Shown here: piece after piece, positions 32,735-41,250 of the stretch
Numbering within the stretch: the first letter of the stretch is position 1
Layout: the number at the start of each line of letters is the position of its first letter
Origin: Clostridium sp. Marseille-P3244
GTDB taxonomy: Bacteria > Bacillota > Clostridia > Lachnospirales > Lachnospiraceae
Assembly (NCBI RefSeq): GCF_900120155.1
Contig: NZ_LT635549.1
Span: forward strand, 992,001-1,056,000
DNA length: 64,000 nucleotides
Reading direction: 5' to 3'
Translations under genes and position numbers: made by a program
Notes under the pieces: model-generated
What the model was told of the DNA's origin: nothing
Seen by the model: the letters and a program-made list of their open reading frames with translations, nothing else
Databases searched by the model: none

Positions 32735-34539
32735 TGGCGAGATACACGGGATATAAACGGCCGAAAAATATAAGAAAAGCACTCAGAGAGCTGTTCCGGT
32801 ATATGGGATATCACAAGTGGCTTCTGGCAGTTGTAGCCGTTCTTGTATTCATAAGTACCGGAGCCAGCGTGATGGGAACCTATCTTCTCAAGCCGGTGAT
32901 CAATGAATACATCCTTCCGGGAAATGTGCGGGGACTGGCGCGCGCCCTGGCCGGCATGGGAATCATGTATCTGTGCGGGGCGCTCTCTACATTCGGCTAT
33001 AACCGTCTGATGGTGAAAACATCCCAGAAGGTAGTAGGCGATATCCGGAGGGATCTTTTTGCTCATGTACAGACACTGCCATTGAAATACTTTGATGCCC
33101 ACACACACGGAGAACTGATGAGCCGGTTTACCAATGATGTGGATACGATCCAGGAAGCGCTCAACAACAGCTTTACAATGGTGATCCAGAGCGCGCTGAC
33201 ACTGGCCGGAACTGTGATAATGCTTCTGGTCCTGAATGTGGAGATGTCGTTCATTGTGATCCTGTTCTTATGCATCATGTTTTTCTTTATTAAGTGGAAC
33301 GGGAAACGGAGCAAGGAATTCTACGACAGGCAGCAGGCATCCCTGGCACAGATCAATGGGTTTGTAGAGGAAATGGTGGCAGGCCAGAAGGTAGAGAAGG
33401 TATTCAATCATGAAGAGGAAGATATGAAAGTCTTTCGGAAAAAGAATGAGGAATTGCGGAAAGCGTCCACAAAGGCGCTGGCCTATTCCGGAATGATGGT
33501 ACCCAGCATTGTCAGCCTGTCTTACGCGAACTACGCTGTGTCCGCCTGTGCCGGAGGACTGCTGGCCCTGTCAGGACTGATGGATCTGGGAAGCCTGGCG
33601 GCATACTTGGTTTATGTCAGACAGAGCGCCATGCCGCTGAACCAGTTTACGCAGCAGGTGAATTTTATCCTGTCCGCTCTGGCCGGCGCGGAGAGGATTT
33701 TTGAGATGATGCATGAAGAGCCGGAGCCGGACAATGGAACCGTAACTCTTGTACATGGAAAGGACGGGTATTCGTGGCGCCGGGATGACGGAACTCTGAT
33801 CCCGTTAAAAGGGGATGTGAGGTTTGAAAATGTTACATTCGGATATGTCCCGGGCAAGAAAGTACTGGAAGGGATCAGCCTGTATGCGAAACCCGGGCAG
33901 AAGATCGCCTTTGTAGGTTCTACCGGGGCAGGTAAGACAACGATCATTAATCTGATCAACCGGTTTTATGAGATCCAGGGAGGAAGGATCCTGTATGACG
34001 GGATCGATATAAAGGATATTAAAAAGAATGACCTAAGACGTTCTCTGGCGATGGTCATCCAGGATACTCACCTGTTTACCGGAACCATTGCCGATAATAT
34101 CCGCTACGGAAACTTAAACGCCACTGACGCTGAGGTGGAAGAAGCCGCCAGGCTGGCAAATGCGGATTCATTTATCCGCAGGCTTCCGGAAGGATACCGG
34201 ACAATGCTTCACAGCGATGGCAGCAATCTTTCGCAGGGGCAGAGGCAGCTGCTGGCTATCGCCAGGGCGGCGGTGGCGCATCCGCCTGTGCTGATTCTGG
34301 ATGAAGCCACCTCCTCCATTGACACCAGAACCGAGAGAATTATTGAAAAAGGGATGGACGCCATCATGGAAGGCAGGACGGTGTTTGTGATCGCCCACCG
34401 ACTTTCTACTGTGCGGAATTCCAAAGCCATCATGGTGCTGGAGCATGGCACGGTTATTGAGAGGGGCAGCCATGAAGAACTGCTGGAACAGAAGGGAAGA
34501 TATTATCAGCTTTATACAGGAATGTATGAACTGGAATAA
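32734..34539 (+). CDS. Heterodimeric multidrug-type ABC exporter, subunit with active ATP site
   Basis: A 601-residue half-transporter with six helices (about residues 20-320) and a nucleotide-binding domain. Walker A (GSTGAGKTT), Walker B with catalytic Glu (LILDEATSSID) and H-loop His (IAHRLSTV) are all canonical. The signature is LSQGQRQ, the altered form expected opposite the degenerate half. Together with the previous gene it makes one active and one regulatory ATP site. A roughly 20-residue insertion before the nucleotide-binding domain (around VHGKDGYSWRRDDG) is seen in other members of this branch. Confidence 0.94.
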   Translation: MARYTGYKRPKNIRKALRELFRYMGYHKWLLAVVAVLVFISTGASVMGTYLLKPVINEYILPGNVRGLARALAGMGIMYLCGALSTFGYNRLMVKTSQKVVGDIRRDLFAHVQTLPLKYFDAHTHGELMSRFTNDVDTIQEALNNSFTMVIQSALTLAGTVIMLLVLNVEMSFIVILFLCIMFFFIKWNGKRSKEFYDRQQASLAQINGFVEEMVAGQKVEKVFNHEEEDMKVFRKKNEELRKASTKALAYSGMMVPSIVSLSYANYAVSACAGGLLALSGLMDLGSLAAYLVYVRQSAMPLNQFTQQVNFILSALAGAERIFEMMHEEPEPDNGTVTLVHGKDGYSWRRDDGTLIPLKGDVRFENVTFGYVPGKKVLEGISLYAKPGQKIAFVGSTGAGKTTIINLINRFYEIQGGRILYDGIDIKDIKKNDLRRSLAMVIQDTHLFTGTIADNIRYGNLNATDAEVEEAARLANADSFIRRLPEGYRTMLHSDGSNLSQGQRQLLAIARAAVAHPPVLILDEATSSIDTRTERIIEKGMDAIMEGRTVFVIAHRLSTVRNSKAIMVLEHGTVIERGSHEELLEQKGRYYQLYTGMYELE

Positions 34540-34561
34540 AAAACAGAGAGGTTTACGGATC

Positions 34562-35047
34562 ATGAAACAAGATCTTGAAAATAAAAAAGAGAAAAAAGAA
34601 AAACAGTTAAGGGAAATTTTACTCCGGATCGAGCTGATCAAGAGGAGAAAAGTACAGGCGTTCCTTCTTTCCATCGGGCTGACTCCCGGGCAGGGGCAGG
34701 CCAGGATACTGGCTTTTCTAAGCAGTAATTCCCCCGTCACCCAGAGAGAGCTGGCGGACGCGTGTATGCTTGACGTGACGACCATGTCGCGGACACTGGA
34801 CAAAATGGAAAAACAGGAAGTGATCCGGCGGACACGGGATTCTAAAAGCCGCCGCTCCTATCAGATCAGCCTTACCCGGAAAGGAGAGGAAAAGGCGGCT
34901 CAGGTCAACAGGGCCTTTTCCAGGCTGGAAGAGATCCTGAAAAGAAATCTGGACGGGCAGGAGGTTTCAACTCTGCAGTCACTGTTGGGGAAAGTAGAGA
35001 AAAATCTGGAAGAAATGAATGAAACAGACATGGAAATTTCAAAATAA
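34562..35047 (+). CDS. MarR family transcriptional regulator
   Basis: A 161-residue winged-helix regulator. A charged N-terminal helix (residues 1-25) is followed by the DNA-binding unit, with TQRELADACMLDVTTMSRTL as helix-turn-helix and RDSKSRRSYQISLTRKG as wing. It is the third gene of the exporter operon and probably binds the 34-bp palindrome at 30899-30932. The ATG at 34562 follows AGAGAGG; an open frame extending to 34445 overlaps the exporter gene and is unlikely to be used. Confidence 0.92.
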   Translation: MKQDLENKKEKKEKQLREILLRIELIKRRKVQAFLLSIGLTPGQGQARILAFLSSNSPVTQRELADACMLDVTTMSRTLDKMEKQEVIRRTRDSKSRRSYQISLTRKGEEKAAQVNRAFSRLEEILKRNLDGQEVSTLQSLLGKVEKNLEEMNETDMEISK

Positions 35048-35100
35048 GCATGCAATATCTATAAATCACATTAAATAAGTAGAAAAAATGCAAGAAAGCA

Positions 35101-35129
35101 TTGACGAACCATCATAAATTATATACAAT
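35101..35129 (+). promoter_or_regulatory. Promoter of the aspartate aminotransferase gene
   Basis: TTGACG at 35101-35106, 17 bp, TACAAT at 35124-35129, 36 bases upstream of the start codon, with GGAGGAG as ribosome binding site. Confidence 0.7.
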
Positions 35130-35164
35130 ATCAAGAGCGAATAAAGAAGTGGAGGAGCCCTGCA

Positions 35165-36451
35165 ATGACTGCGTACAAAGATTTAAGCAAAGAAGAACTG
35201 TTAGAACTTAAAAACGAGCTGGAAGCTCAGTTTGCCGAGATAAAGGCAAAAGGTCTGAAGCTGGATATGTCCAGAGGGAAACCGTCTGCCGAGCAGCTGA
35301 ACTTGTCCATGGGGATGATGGATGTGCTCAACAGCAGCGCAGACATGATCTGCGAGGACGGCGTGGACTGCAGAAACTACGGCGGCCTTGACGGGATCGC
35401 CGAGGCAAAGCAGCTTCTGGCCGATATGATGGAGGTGCCGAAGGACAATGTGATCATTTTCGGAAACTCCAGTCTGAATGTTATGTATGATACAGTCGCC
35501 CGTGCCATGACACACGGGATCATGGGAAGCACACCCTGGTGCAGGCTGGATAAGGTGAAATTCCTGTGTCCGGTTCCGGGTTATGACAGACATTTTGCGA
35601 TTACAGAGCATTTCGGGATCGAGATGATCAATATCCCAATGACTCCGACGGGACCGGATATGGATATGGTAGAGAAGCTTGTCAGCGAAGATCCGGCAGT
35701 AAAGGGGATCTGGTGCGTGCCCAAATACTCAAATCCTCAGGGTATCACATATTCGGATGAGACGGTCTTCCGTTTCGCGAACCTGAAACCTGCGGCAGAG
35801 GATTTCCGTATCTTCTGGGACAATGCATACGGAGTGCATCATCTTTATGAAGACAAACAGGATTATCTGACGGAACTTCTTATGGAATGTAAAAAGGCCG
35901 GCAGCCCGGATATGGTATATAAATTTGCCTCAACATCCAAGATCAGCTTCCCGGGTTCAGGGATCGCGGCGATCGCGGCATCAGAAGCAAATCTGAAGGA
36001 TATCAGGGACATGCTGAAGTATCAGACGATCGGACATGACAAGGTGAACCAGCTTCGGCATGTGCGTTTCTTCAAAGATATCCACGGCATTGTAGAACAC
36101 ATGAAGAAACAGGCTGACATCATCCGGCCGAAGTTCGAGGCTGTCATCGATGTGTTTGAAAGAGAACTGTCCGGTCTGGAGATCGGTTCCTGGATCAAGC
36201 CTCTTGGCGGGTATTTCATTTCATTTGATTCCATGGAAGGATGCGCGAAAGCCATCGTAGCCAAAGCGAAAGAAGCAGGGCTGGTAATGACCGGAGCCGG
36301 CGCGACCTATCCCTATGGAAAAGATCCGCACGACAGCAATATCCGTATCGCGCCTACCTATCCGACACCGGAAGAACTTTCAATCGCGACAGATATCTTC
36401 GTGCTCAGCGTGAAACTCGTCAGCATCGATAAACTGCTGGGTAACCTGTAA
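35165..36451 (+). CDS. Aspartate aminotransferase, subgroup Ic-like (PLP-dependent)
   Basis: A 428-residue fold-type I aminotransferase of the Aminotran_MocR/class Ic aspartate transaminase group. The N-terminal motif LDMSRGKPSAEQLNLS is typical. The PLP-binding region includes GNSSLNVMYD, the Asp in IFWDNAYGVHHL and the Schiff-base Lys in FASTSKISFPGSG. It would transfer amino groups between aspartate and 2-oxoglutarate. It has its own promoter and is monocistronic, so it appears to be a housekeeping gene unrelated to its neighbours. Confidence 0.9.
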   Translation: MTAYKDLSKEELLELKNELEAQFAEIKAKGLKLDMSRGKPSAEQLNLSMGMMDVLNSSADMICEDGVDCRNYGGLDGIAEAKQLLADMMEVPKDNVIIFGNSSLNVMYDTVARAMTHGIMGSTPWCRLDKVKFLCPVPGYDRHFAITEHFGIEMINIPMTPTGPDMDMVEKLVSEDPAVKGIWCVPKYSNPQGITYSDETVFRFANLKPAAEDFRIFWDNAYGVHHLYEDKQDYLTELLMECKKAGSPDMVYKFASTSKISFPGSGIAAIAASEANLKDIRDMLKYQTIGHDKVNQLRHVRFFKDIHGIVEHMKKQADIIRPKFEAVIDVFERELSGLEIGSWIKPLGGYFISFDSMEGCAKAIVAKAKEAGLVMTGAGATYPYGKDPHDSNIRIAPTYPTPEELSIATDIFVLSVKLVSIDKLLGNL

Positions 36452-36456
36452 GCGGC

Positions 36457-37172
36457 AAATCTGAGTTTGCCGGGGTGATTTAGAAGACGCCGGATAGGAC
36501 GCTAAGTGAAAGAAATTGAAAGGATCACACGTCCGAAAGACATATTCTGCGGAGACAGAACAAGTGTCCCCGGCTCCGTTCCGGAATCCGGGAAAAATAT
36601 AAAGGGACTTCAGTTCCGCCTAAATACAAAGCAATCCGATGAGCAACTCGCGTTCGCTCAGACAATCTCATCGGATTGCTTAACGGCGGATCGTAAGTCC
36701 CTTAATTTTTTCCTGCGGATTCCTCCAAAGTCGCCGGTCCACCTGCCTGTCTCCGCAGAAAGGTTCTACCGGTCTCTGCTCTTTCCCTGTCCTACACTTT
36801 ATCGATTCTCTCCGACGTCACGATTCATCTCCCGCCAATCTCGCGATTTGAAAGTAATGCGAGAAGGGGACTGGCTTTGACATCCACGGATTTTTGGCGT
36901 ATGTCTTCTGACTTTTTGAAGACAGGCATATAGTCGATAACGTTCCACTTTCACAATCACTTTTAAATCGCGAGATTGTTGAGGAGGTAGGATAGGGAGC
37001 CGGGGAAGGAAGAGGTGTCCATCGAGGGCCGTGCGGCAACGCCGGCATTTGGGGCGCGTTCTTTGCGCCCTTATGTGCCGCTGCGTTGCAGCTCCGAGCG
37101 AAAGCGTGCCCGAGATGGATATCCTCTTCCTCCCATGGCGGCCATATCCAACACCCTAACAAACTCAGATTT
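36457..37172. repeat. About 715-bp non-coding element of nested hairpins with inverted ends
   Basis: No credible gene lies between the aminotransferase stop and the spoVAC stop. The ends are a 13-bp perfect inverted pair (AAATCTGAGTTTG at 36457-36469, its complement at 37160-37172). Inside are three large hairpins. The first spans 36545-36760, with perfect stems of 14 bp (36545-36558/36747-36760), 9 bp (36602-36610/36695-36703), 6 bp and 15 bp (36629-36643/36667-36681). The second spans 36836-36978, with a perfect 14-bp stem. The third spans 37008-37130, with several co-linear stems. T-rich runs follow the inner stems in both directions. It could be a mobile non-autonomous element, an interspersed repeat or a large structured RNA. 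I recognise no known family. Confidence 0.75.
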
Positions 37173-37633
37173 CACCCGATGAGGGTCCACACCCAGTATA
37201 AAAGCCCCAGTACCCAGCTAGTGAAGATGCCATAGAGGATTACCGGTCCCGCAATGGTAAAGATCTTGCACCCGATGCCGAAGACCTGCCCTTCTTTTTT
37301 ATATTCGATAGACGGAGCCGCCACGGAGTTGGCAAAGCCGGTGATCGGCACGAGGGCTCCGGCGCCTCCCCATTTGGCCAGCTTCGGATAGAGGCCGGTT
37401 CCGGTGAGGAGGACGCTGATCAGGACAAGGAGCATCGAGGTCCAGCTGCTGCAGTCGTCTGAGCTGAGATTCTGTAATTCGCAGTAGTGGAAGATGACCT
37501 GTCCGAGAAAACAGATAGTCCCTCCCAGCAGAAAGGCCTTGAGCATGTTGAGCCATACGTTGTGCCGTGGTGTTTTCTGTTTTACATATTTTTCATACTC
37601 TTTTTCCTGTTTGAGTTTCTGTATTTTATCCAT
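37172..37633 (-). CDS. spoVAC: Stage V sporulation protein AC
   Basis: A 153-residue membrane protein of the spore SpoVA channel, which moves dipicolinic acid and its calcium chelate into the forespore and out at germination. A charged N-terminus (about 25 residues) is followed by four or five hydrophobic segments, with the family motif GGAGALVPITGFANSVAAP near residue 90. It is encoded opposite to spoVAD and spoVAE, whereas in most clostridia and bacilli spoVAC is cotranscribed with spoVAD. A candidate sigma-G promoter lies upstream on the minus strand. Its stop codon touches the end of the hairpin element. Confidence 0.95.
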   Translation of the reverse strand: MDKIQKLKQEKEYEKYVKQKTPRHNVWLNMLKAFLLGGTICFLGQVIFHYCELQNLSSDDCSSWTSMLLVLISVLLTGTGLYPKLAKWGGAGALVPITGFANSVAAPSIEYKKEGQVFGIGCKIFTIAGPVILYGIFTSWVLGLLYWVWTLIG

Positions 37634-37674
37634 AATAAATATCTCCTGTTATCTGGTTTGTTGACATTTTCTGT

Positions 37675-37743
37675 TAGTATCTGAAGATTTCCCGATATTA
37701 TACGTGTGCCTGCCGCATATTTCTGATAAAGATGCGGACAATA
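37675..37743. promoter_or_regulatory. Back-to-back candidate sigma-G promoters for spoVAC and spoVAD
   Basis: On the minus strand, GTATA (complement of 37699-37703) and GATACTA (complement of 37675-37681) are 17 bp apart and face spoVAC. On the plus strand, GCATA (37715-37719) and GACAATA (37737-37743) are 17 bp apart and face spoVAD. Both resemble the forespore sigma-G/sigma-F consensus GHATR and CATNHTA. They do not overlap, so both genes could be transcribed together. Confidence 0.5.
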
Positions 37744-37787
37744 GACGGTAGACACAAAATGGATCAATGGAAAAGTGAGGACAAGAT

Positions 37788-38819
37788 ATGGATCAGATAA
37801 AAGGAAAGCAGAGTCTGATATTTCAGAATGCTCCGCTAATCGTGAGCGCGGCGTCAGTGGTTGGCAGTAAGGAGGCAGAAGGCCCTCTGGGCAAACTTTT
37901 CGACATGACGAACGAAGATGATCTGTTTGGAGCGCAGACGTGGGAAGAGGCAGAAAGTACAATGCAGAAGGAGGCCTGTGTCCTTGCCGTTGGAAAAGCT
38001 CATTTAAAGGCCGGGGATATCCGCTGCCTGTTCGGGGGAGATCTGCTGCGGCAGGGAATTGCTACTTCCATGGGTGTAGAAGAGCTTAAGATCCCTATGT
38101 TCGGTCTGTATGGAGCCTGTTCGACTTCCGGAGAAGCGCTGGCTCTGGCGGCGATGAGCGCCGCGGCCGGATACGGGGAATATATGCTTGCCGTTACGTC
38201 AAGCCATTTCGGAAGCGCCGAAAAGGAATTTCGATTTCCGCTGGGATATGCCTCCCAGAGACCGCTGTCGGCTCACTGGACCGTAACAGGCAGCGGAGCT
38301 TTTGTGGTAAAGGCAGGGGACTGCGGTGAGAACGAATACTTTTCTCACGTGCGGATTGCCGGGGTGACAGTGGGAAAGATCGTGGACTACGGACTCAAAG
38401 ATTCCCAGAATATGGGAGCGTGTATGGCGCCTGCGGCCATGGATACCATTGTACAGAATTTTTCCGATCTGGGAAGAAAAGAGTCGGACTATGACCGGAT
38501 CATTACCGGAGATCTGGGATATGTAGGCCAGTCGATCTTGTTTGATCTTGTACGGGAAAAAGGATATGATATCCGGAAACGTCATCTGGACTGTGGTATG
38601 ACTATATTTGACCAGGAGACTCAGGACACCCATGCGGGTGGAAGCGGCTGTGGCTGCGCGGCGGTGACCCTGGCGTCATTTATCCTGCCCCGGCTGGAAA
38701 GCGGAGAATGGAAACGGGTGCTGTTTGTTCCTACCGGAGCGCTTATGTCTACTGTAAGCTACAATGAAGGAGCCAGCGTGCCGGGGATTGCGCATGGGAT
38801 TGTGCTGGAACATTGCTGA
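37788..38819 (+). CDS. spoVAD: Stage V sporulation protein AD
   Basis: A 343-residue cytosolic-face component of the spore SpoVA complex that binds dipicolinic acid. It has a thiolase-like fold, with family blocks FQNAPLIVSAASVVGSKEAE at the N-terminus, GLYGACSTSGEALALA (around the thiolase Cys position) and GGSGCGCAAVTL near the C-terminus. It is followed by spoVAE after 45 bp. Length and motifs are normal. Confidence 0.96.
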   Translation: MDQIKGKQSLIFQNAPLIVSAASVVGSKEAEGPLGKLFDMTNEDDLFGAQTWEEAESTMQKEACVLAVGKAHLKAGDIRCLFGGDLLRQGIATSMGVEELKIPMFGLYGACSTSGEALALAAMSAAAGYGEYMLAVTSSHFGSAEKEFRFPLGYASQRPLSAHWTVTGSGAFVVKAGDCGENEYFSHVRIAGVTVGKIVDYGLKDSQNMGACMAPAAMDTIVQNFSDLGRKESDYDRIITGDLGYVGQSILFDLVREKGYDIRKRHLDCGMTIFDQETQDTHAGGSGCGCAAVTLASFILPRLESGEWKRVLFVPTGALMSTVSYNEGASVPGIAHGIVLEHC

Positions 38820-38864
38820 AAAACGGTACAGAGGACTCTGTATAAAGAAAGGTGGAGAAAGATC

Positions 38865-39221
38865 ATGGAGTATATCACAGCGTTTGTAGTGGGAGGGCTG
38901 ATCTGCGCGGCAGTGCAGATCCTGCTGGACCGGACAAAAATGATGCCCGGCCGGGTCATGGTGCTGCTTGTATGTACCGGGGCCGTACTGGGATTTATTG
39001 GAGTTTACGGACCCTTCCAGGACTTTGCGGGTTCCGGTGCCAGCGTCCCTCTTCTGGGCTTTGGGAATGTGCTCTGGCAGGGTGTGAAAGAAGCTGTGGA
39101 CAAGAACGGTTTTATCGGGATCTTTATGGGCGGATTTACGGCCAGCGCGGTGGGGATCTCGGCAGCTCTTATTTTCGGGTATATTGCCTCATTTATTTTT
39201 GAGCCCAGGATGAAAAAGTAA
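38865..39221 (+). CDS. spoVAE: Stage V sporulation protein AE
   Basis: A 118-residue membrane protein, the small third core component of the SpoVA channel. Four hydrophobic segments are visible, with the motif FAGSGASVPLLGFGNVLWQG near residue 55 that parallels the PITGFANSV motif of SpoVAC. It is cotranscribed with spoVAD behind GAAAGGTGG. No spoVAA, spoVAB or spoVAF gene is present in the window. Confidence 0.95.
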   Translation: MEYITAFVVGGLICAAVQILLDRTKMMPGRVMVLLVCTGAVLGFIGVYGPFQDFAGSGASVPLLGFGNVLWQGVKEAVDKNGFIGIFMGGFTASAVGISAALIFGYIASFIFEPRMKK

Positions 39222-39229
39222 AATGAATG

Positions 39230-39247
39230 TTAAGATTCCGTTAAGAT
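39230..39247 (+). promoter_or_regulatory. Pho-box-like direct repeat upstream of the phosphate symporter
   Basis: TTAAGAT occurs at 39230-39236 and 39241-39247, exactly 11 bp apart, as in GTTAAGATTC repeats bound by PhoP-type response regulators in Firmicutes. It lies 80 bases upstream of the Na/Pi symporter start, which fits induction by phosphate limitation. Confidence 0.55.
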
Positions 39248-39326
39248 TCTGTTGTTTTTTTGAACTGATAATGTTATCGTAAATTATGAAAAACATAGGA
39301 AAAAACTCTTTTATCTGGAGGAAGAT

Positions 39327-40961
39327 ATGAATTACGCAGGCATTATCATTCCCTTCGCGGGGGGACTAGGGATGTTTATTTACGGAATGCAGATCATGGC
39401 TCAGGGCCTGGAGAATGCGGCCGGAAGCAGGATGAAGTCACTTCTTGAGGTTCTGACAAAAAACAGGTTCTTCGGAGTGGTACTTGGCGCAGTCATCACG
39501 GCGGTGATCCAGAGCTCCTCGGCAACTACGGTCATGGTCGTAGGTTTTGTCAACGCGGGGATCATGAATCTGTCCCAGGCTATGGGCGTGATCATGGGGG
39601 CAAATATCGGTACGACGGTGACAGGATGGCTCGTATCAAGCGTAGAATGGGCAAAGTTCCTCAGTCCGGGCAATCTTGCGCCCATCGCGGTAATGGCCGG
39701 CGTGATCGTCATGCTGACAGGAAAGCGCCGCTCTACAAAAGATATTTCCAGTATTATCATCGGATTCGGGCTGCTGTTTATGGGGATCACAACCATGTCT
39801 TCCGCGGTATCTCCGCTGGAAGAGTCGGAAGCGTTCCGCAATATTTTTGTGACGCTGGGGCATAATCCATTCCTTGGGATCATTGCGGGTACAGTCGTCA
39901 CAGCGGTGATCCAGAGCTCCTCCGCGTCTGTGGGCATTCTCCAGAGTCTGGCGGCAGCAGGACTGGTGCCATTCAACGCGGCAGTATACATTATAATGGG
40001 ACAGAATATCGGAACCTGTGTGACAGCCATCATGTCCAGTATCGGCGCCAGAAAGACAGCAAAAACAGCGGCGATCATGCATCTGCTTTTCAATATTATC
40101 GGGACTATTATATTCAGTATCGCGGCCATTCTGTTTTTCAAAGTGATCAATCCTCAGATGGGCATGGGCATGATTACTCAGACGGAAATCAGTTCTGTGC
40201 ATACGATCTTTAATGTGGGGACGACGCTCCTTCTGTTTCCGGTATCTGACTGGATTATCCGACTGGCCAAAAAACTTCAGAGGGAAGATGAGGAGAAGGT
40301 GGACGAGAGCAGCGTTCTGCTTGACGAGAGGATGCTGGAGACTCCGGCAATCGCGCTTCAGTCGGCATTCAGCGAAGTGTGCAGGATGGGCGATGTGGTG
40401 AAAGAGACAATGAAAAAGGCAGAACAGGTACTGTTCACACTGGACAGTGAGACCATCCGGGGGATCAGAGAGGAAGAGAACACCGCGGACAGACTGTGCA
40501 GGGGGATAACAGAGTACCTGATCCGGATCAGTTCCCTTTCTATTAATGAGAAAGAACACCAGAGAGTAGCCAGTCTGCTCCAGATCGTATCAGATATGGA
40601 ACGGGTCAGCGATTACTGTGAAAATATATCGGAATACGCGGAAGAGCTGAAGGCACAGAATGTCTCATTCTCCGGGGAGGGCGCCGCGGAGCTGAAGGAA
40701 ATGCTCCGGGTCTGTTCAGACAGCTTCACCTGGGCGGTGGACGCGCTGGCAGAAGAGAGCAGAGAAAAAGCCCTGAAGGTCATTGAGAAAGAGAGCCGGG
40801 CAGATGAACTGGAGATCAGCCTGCGGAGCAGGCATATGAAAAGGCTGGCGGACAAGCAGTGCAGCACAGAGGCCGGGATCGTGTTCCTGGATACATTGGT
40901 AGGTCTGGAAAGAATATCTGATCATTCCAGAAACATCGCAGAGGAGATACTGGCCGGATAA
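39327..40961 (+). CDS. Na+/phosphate symporter family protein with PhoU domain
   Basis: A 544-residue protein. The N-terminal ~310 residues are membrane helices in two inverted repeats, each with the substrate motif (QSSSATT and QSSSASV) and its partner (GANIGTTVTG and GQNIGTCVT). Residues about 340-540 are a helical PhoU-like domain. Members import phosphate with sodium. It has its own regulatory region with a Pho-box-like repeat and appears to be monocistronic. Confidence 0.93.
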   Translation: MNYAGIIIPFAGGLGMFIYGMQIMAQGLENAAGSRMKSLLEVLTKNRFFGVVLGAVITAVIQSSSATTVMVVGFVNAGIMNLSQAMGVIMGANIGTTVTGWLVSSVEWAKFLSPGNLAPIAVMAGVIVMLTGKRRSTKDISSIIIGFGLLFMGITTMSSAVSPLEESEAFRNIFVTLGHNPFLGIIAGTVVTAVIQSSSASVGILQSLAAAGLVPFNAAVYIIMGQNIGTCVTAIMSSIGARKTAKTAAIMHLLFNIIGTIIFSIAAILFFKVINPQMGMGMITQTEISSVHTIFNVGTTLLLFPVSDWIIRLAKKLQREDEEKVDESSVLLDERMLETPAIALQSAFSEVCRMGDVVKETMKKAEQVLFTLDSETIRGIREEENTADRLCRGITEYLIRISSLSINEKEHQRVASLLQIVSDMERVSDYCENISEYAEELKAQNVSFSGEGAAELKEMLRVCSDSFTWAVDALAEESREKALKVIEKESRADELEISLRSRHMKRLADKQCSTEAGIVFLDTLVGLERISDHSRNIAEEILAG

Positions 40962-41054
40962 ATAACCGGGATGAGGGCGTGATCCGGGCCGTCAGACAAT
41001 GGGAAGAAGGCATCGTCAAATGCACAGGAAAGCGAGGGAAAAGGCTCAGATATA

Positions 41055-41184
41055 TTGACAAGACAAAGCCTCTGATGGTATGATAGACGGCGGAATCAAT
41101 AGAAGATTTTGGTGATTGGAGACAGGATAATGATGGCAATAAAATTTTTCGGCGGAGGAGGGAAAGATTTTATTGCCTTTTTTT
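41055..41184 (+). promoter_or_regulatory. glmS promoter and leader with intrinsic terminator
   Basis: The promoter is TTGACA 41055-41060, 18 bp, TATGAT 41079-41084. The leader contains a perfect 11-bp stem GGCAATAAAAT/ATTTTATTGCC (41135-41145 with 41167-41177) followed by seven T residues (41178-41184). This is a complete intrinsic terminator 66 bases before the glmS start. I see no glmS ribozyme core. A 31-codon frame (41130-41225) with GGAGA upstream runs through the hairpin and could be a leader peptide. Confidence 0.65.
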
Positions 41185-41250
41185 GGACTGCACTTTGTAA
41201 AATGACAGAGATAGAAAAGACATAATTATGGAGAAGGAGGATTACAGAAT

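Noticed and set aside
36506..36880. A 124-codon open frame between the aminotransferase and spoVAC genes
   Set aside because: It runs straight through nested perfect inverted repeats, has no ribosome binding site and its product has low-complexity, frame-shadow character. The repeat structure explains the open frame.
40962..41250. glmS ribozyme upstream of glmS
   Set aside because: I looked for the conserved ribozyme core and found only a promoter and an intrinsic terminator. A covariance search could still overturn this.
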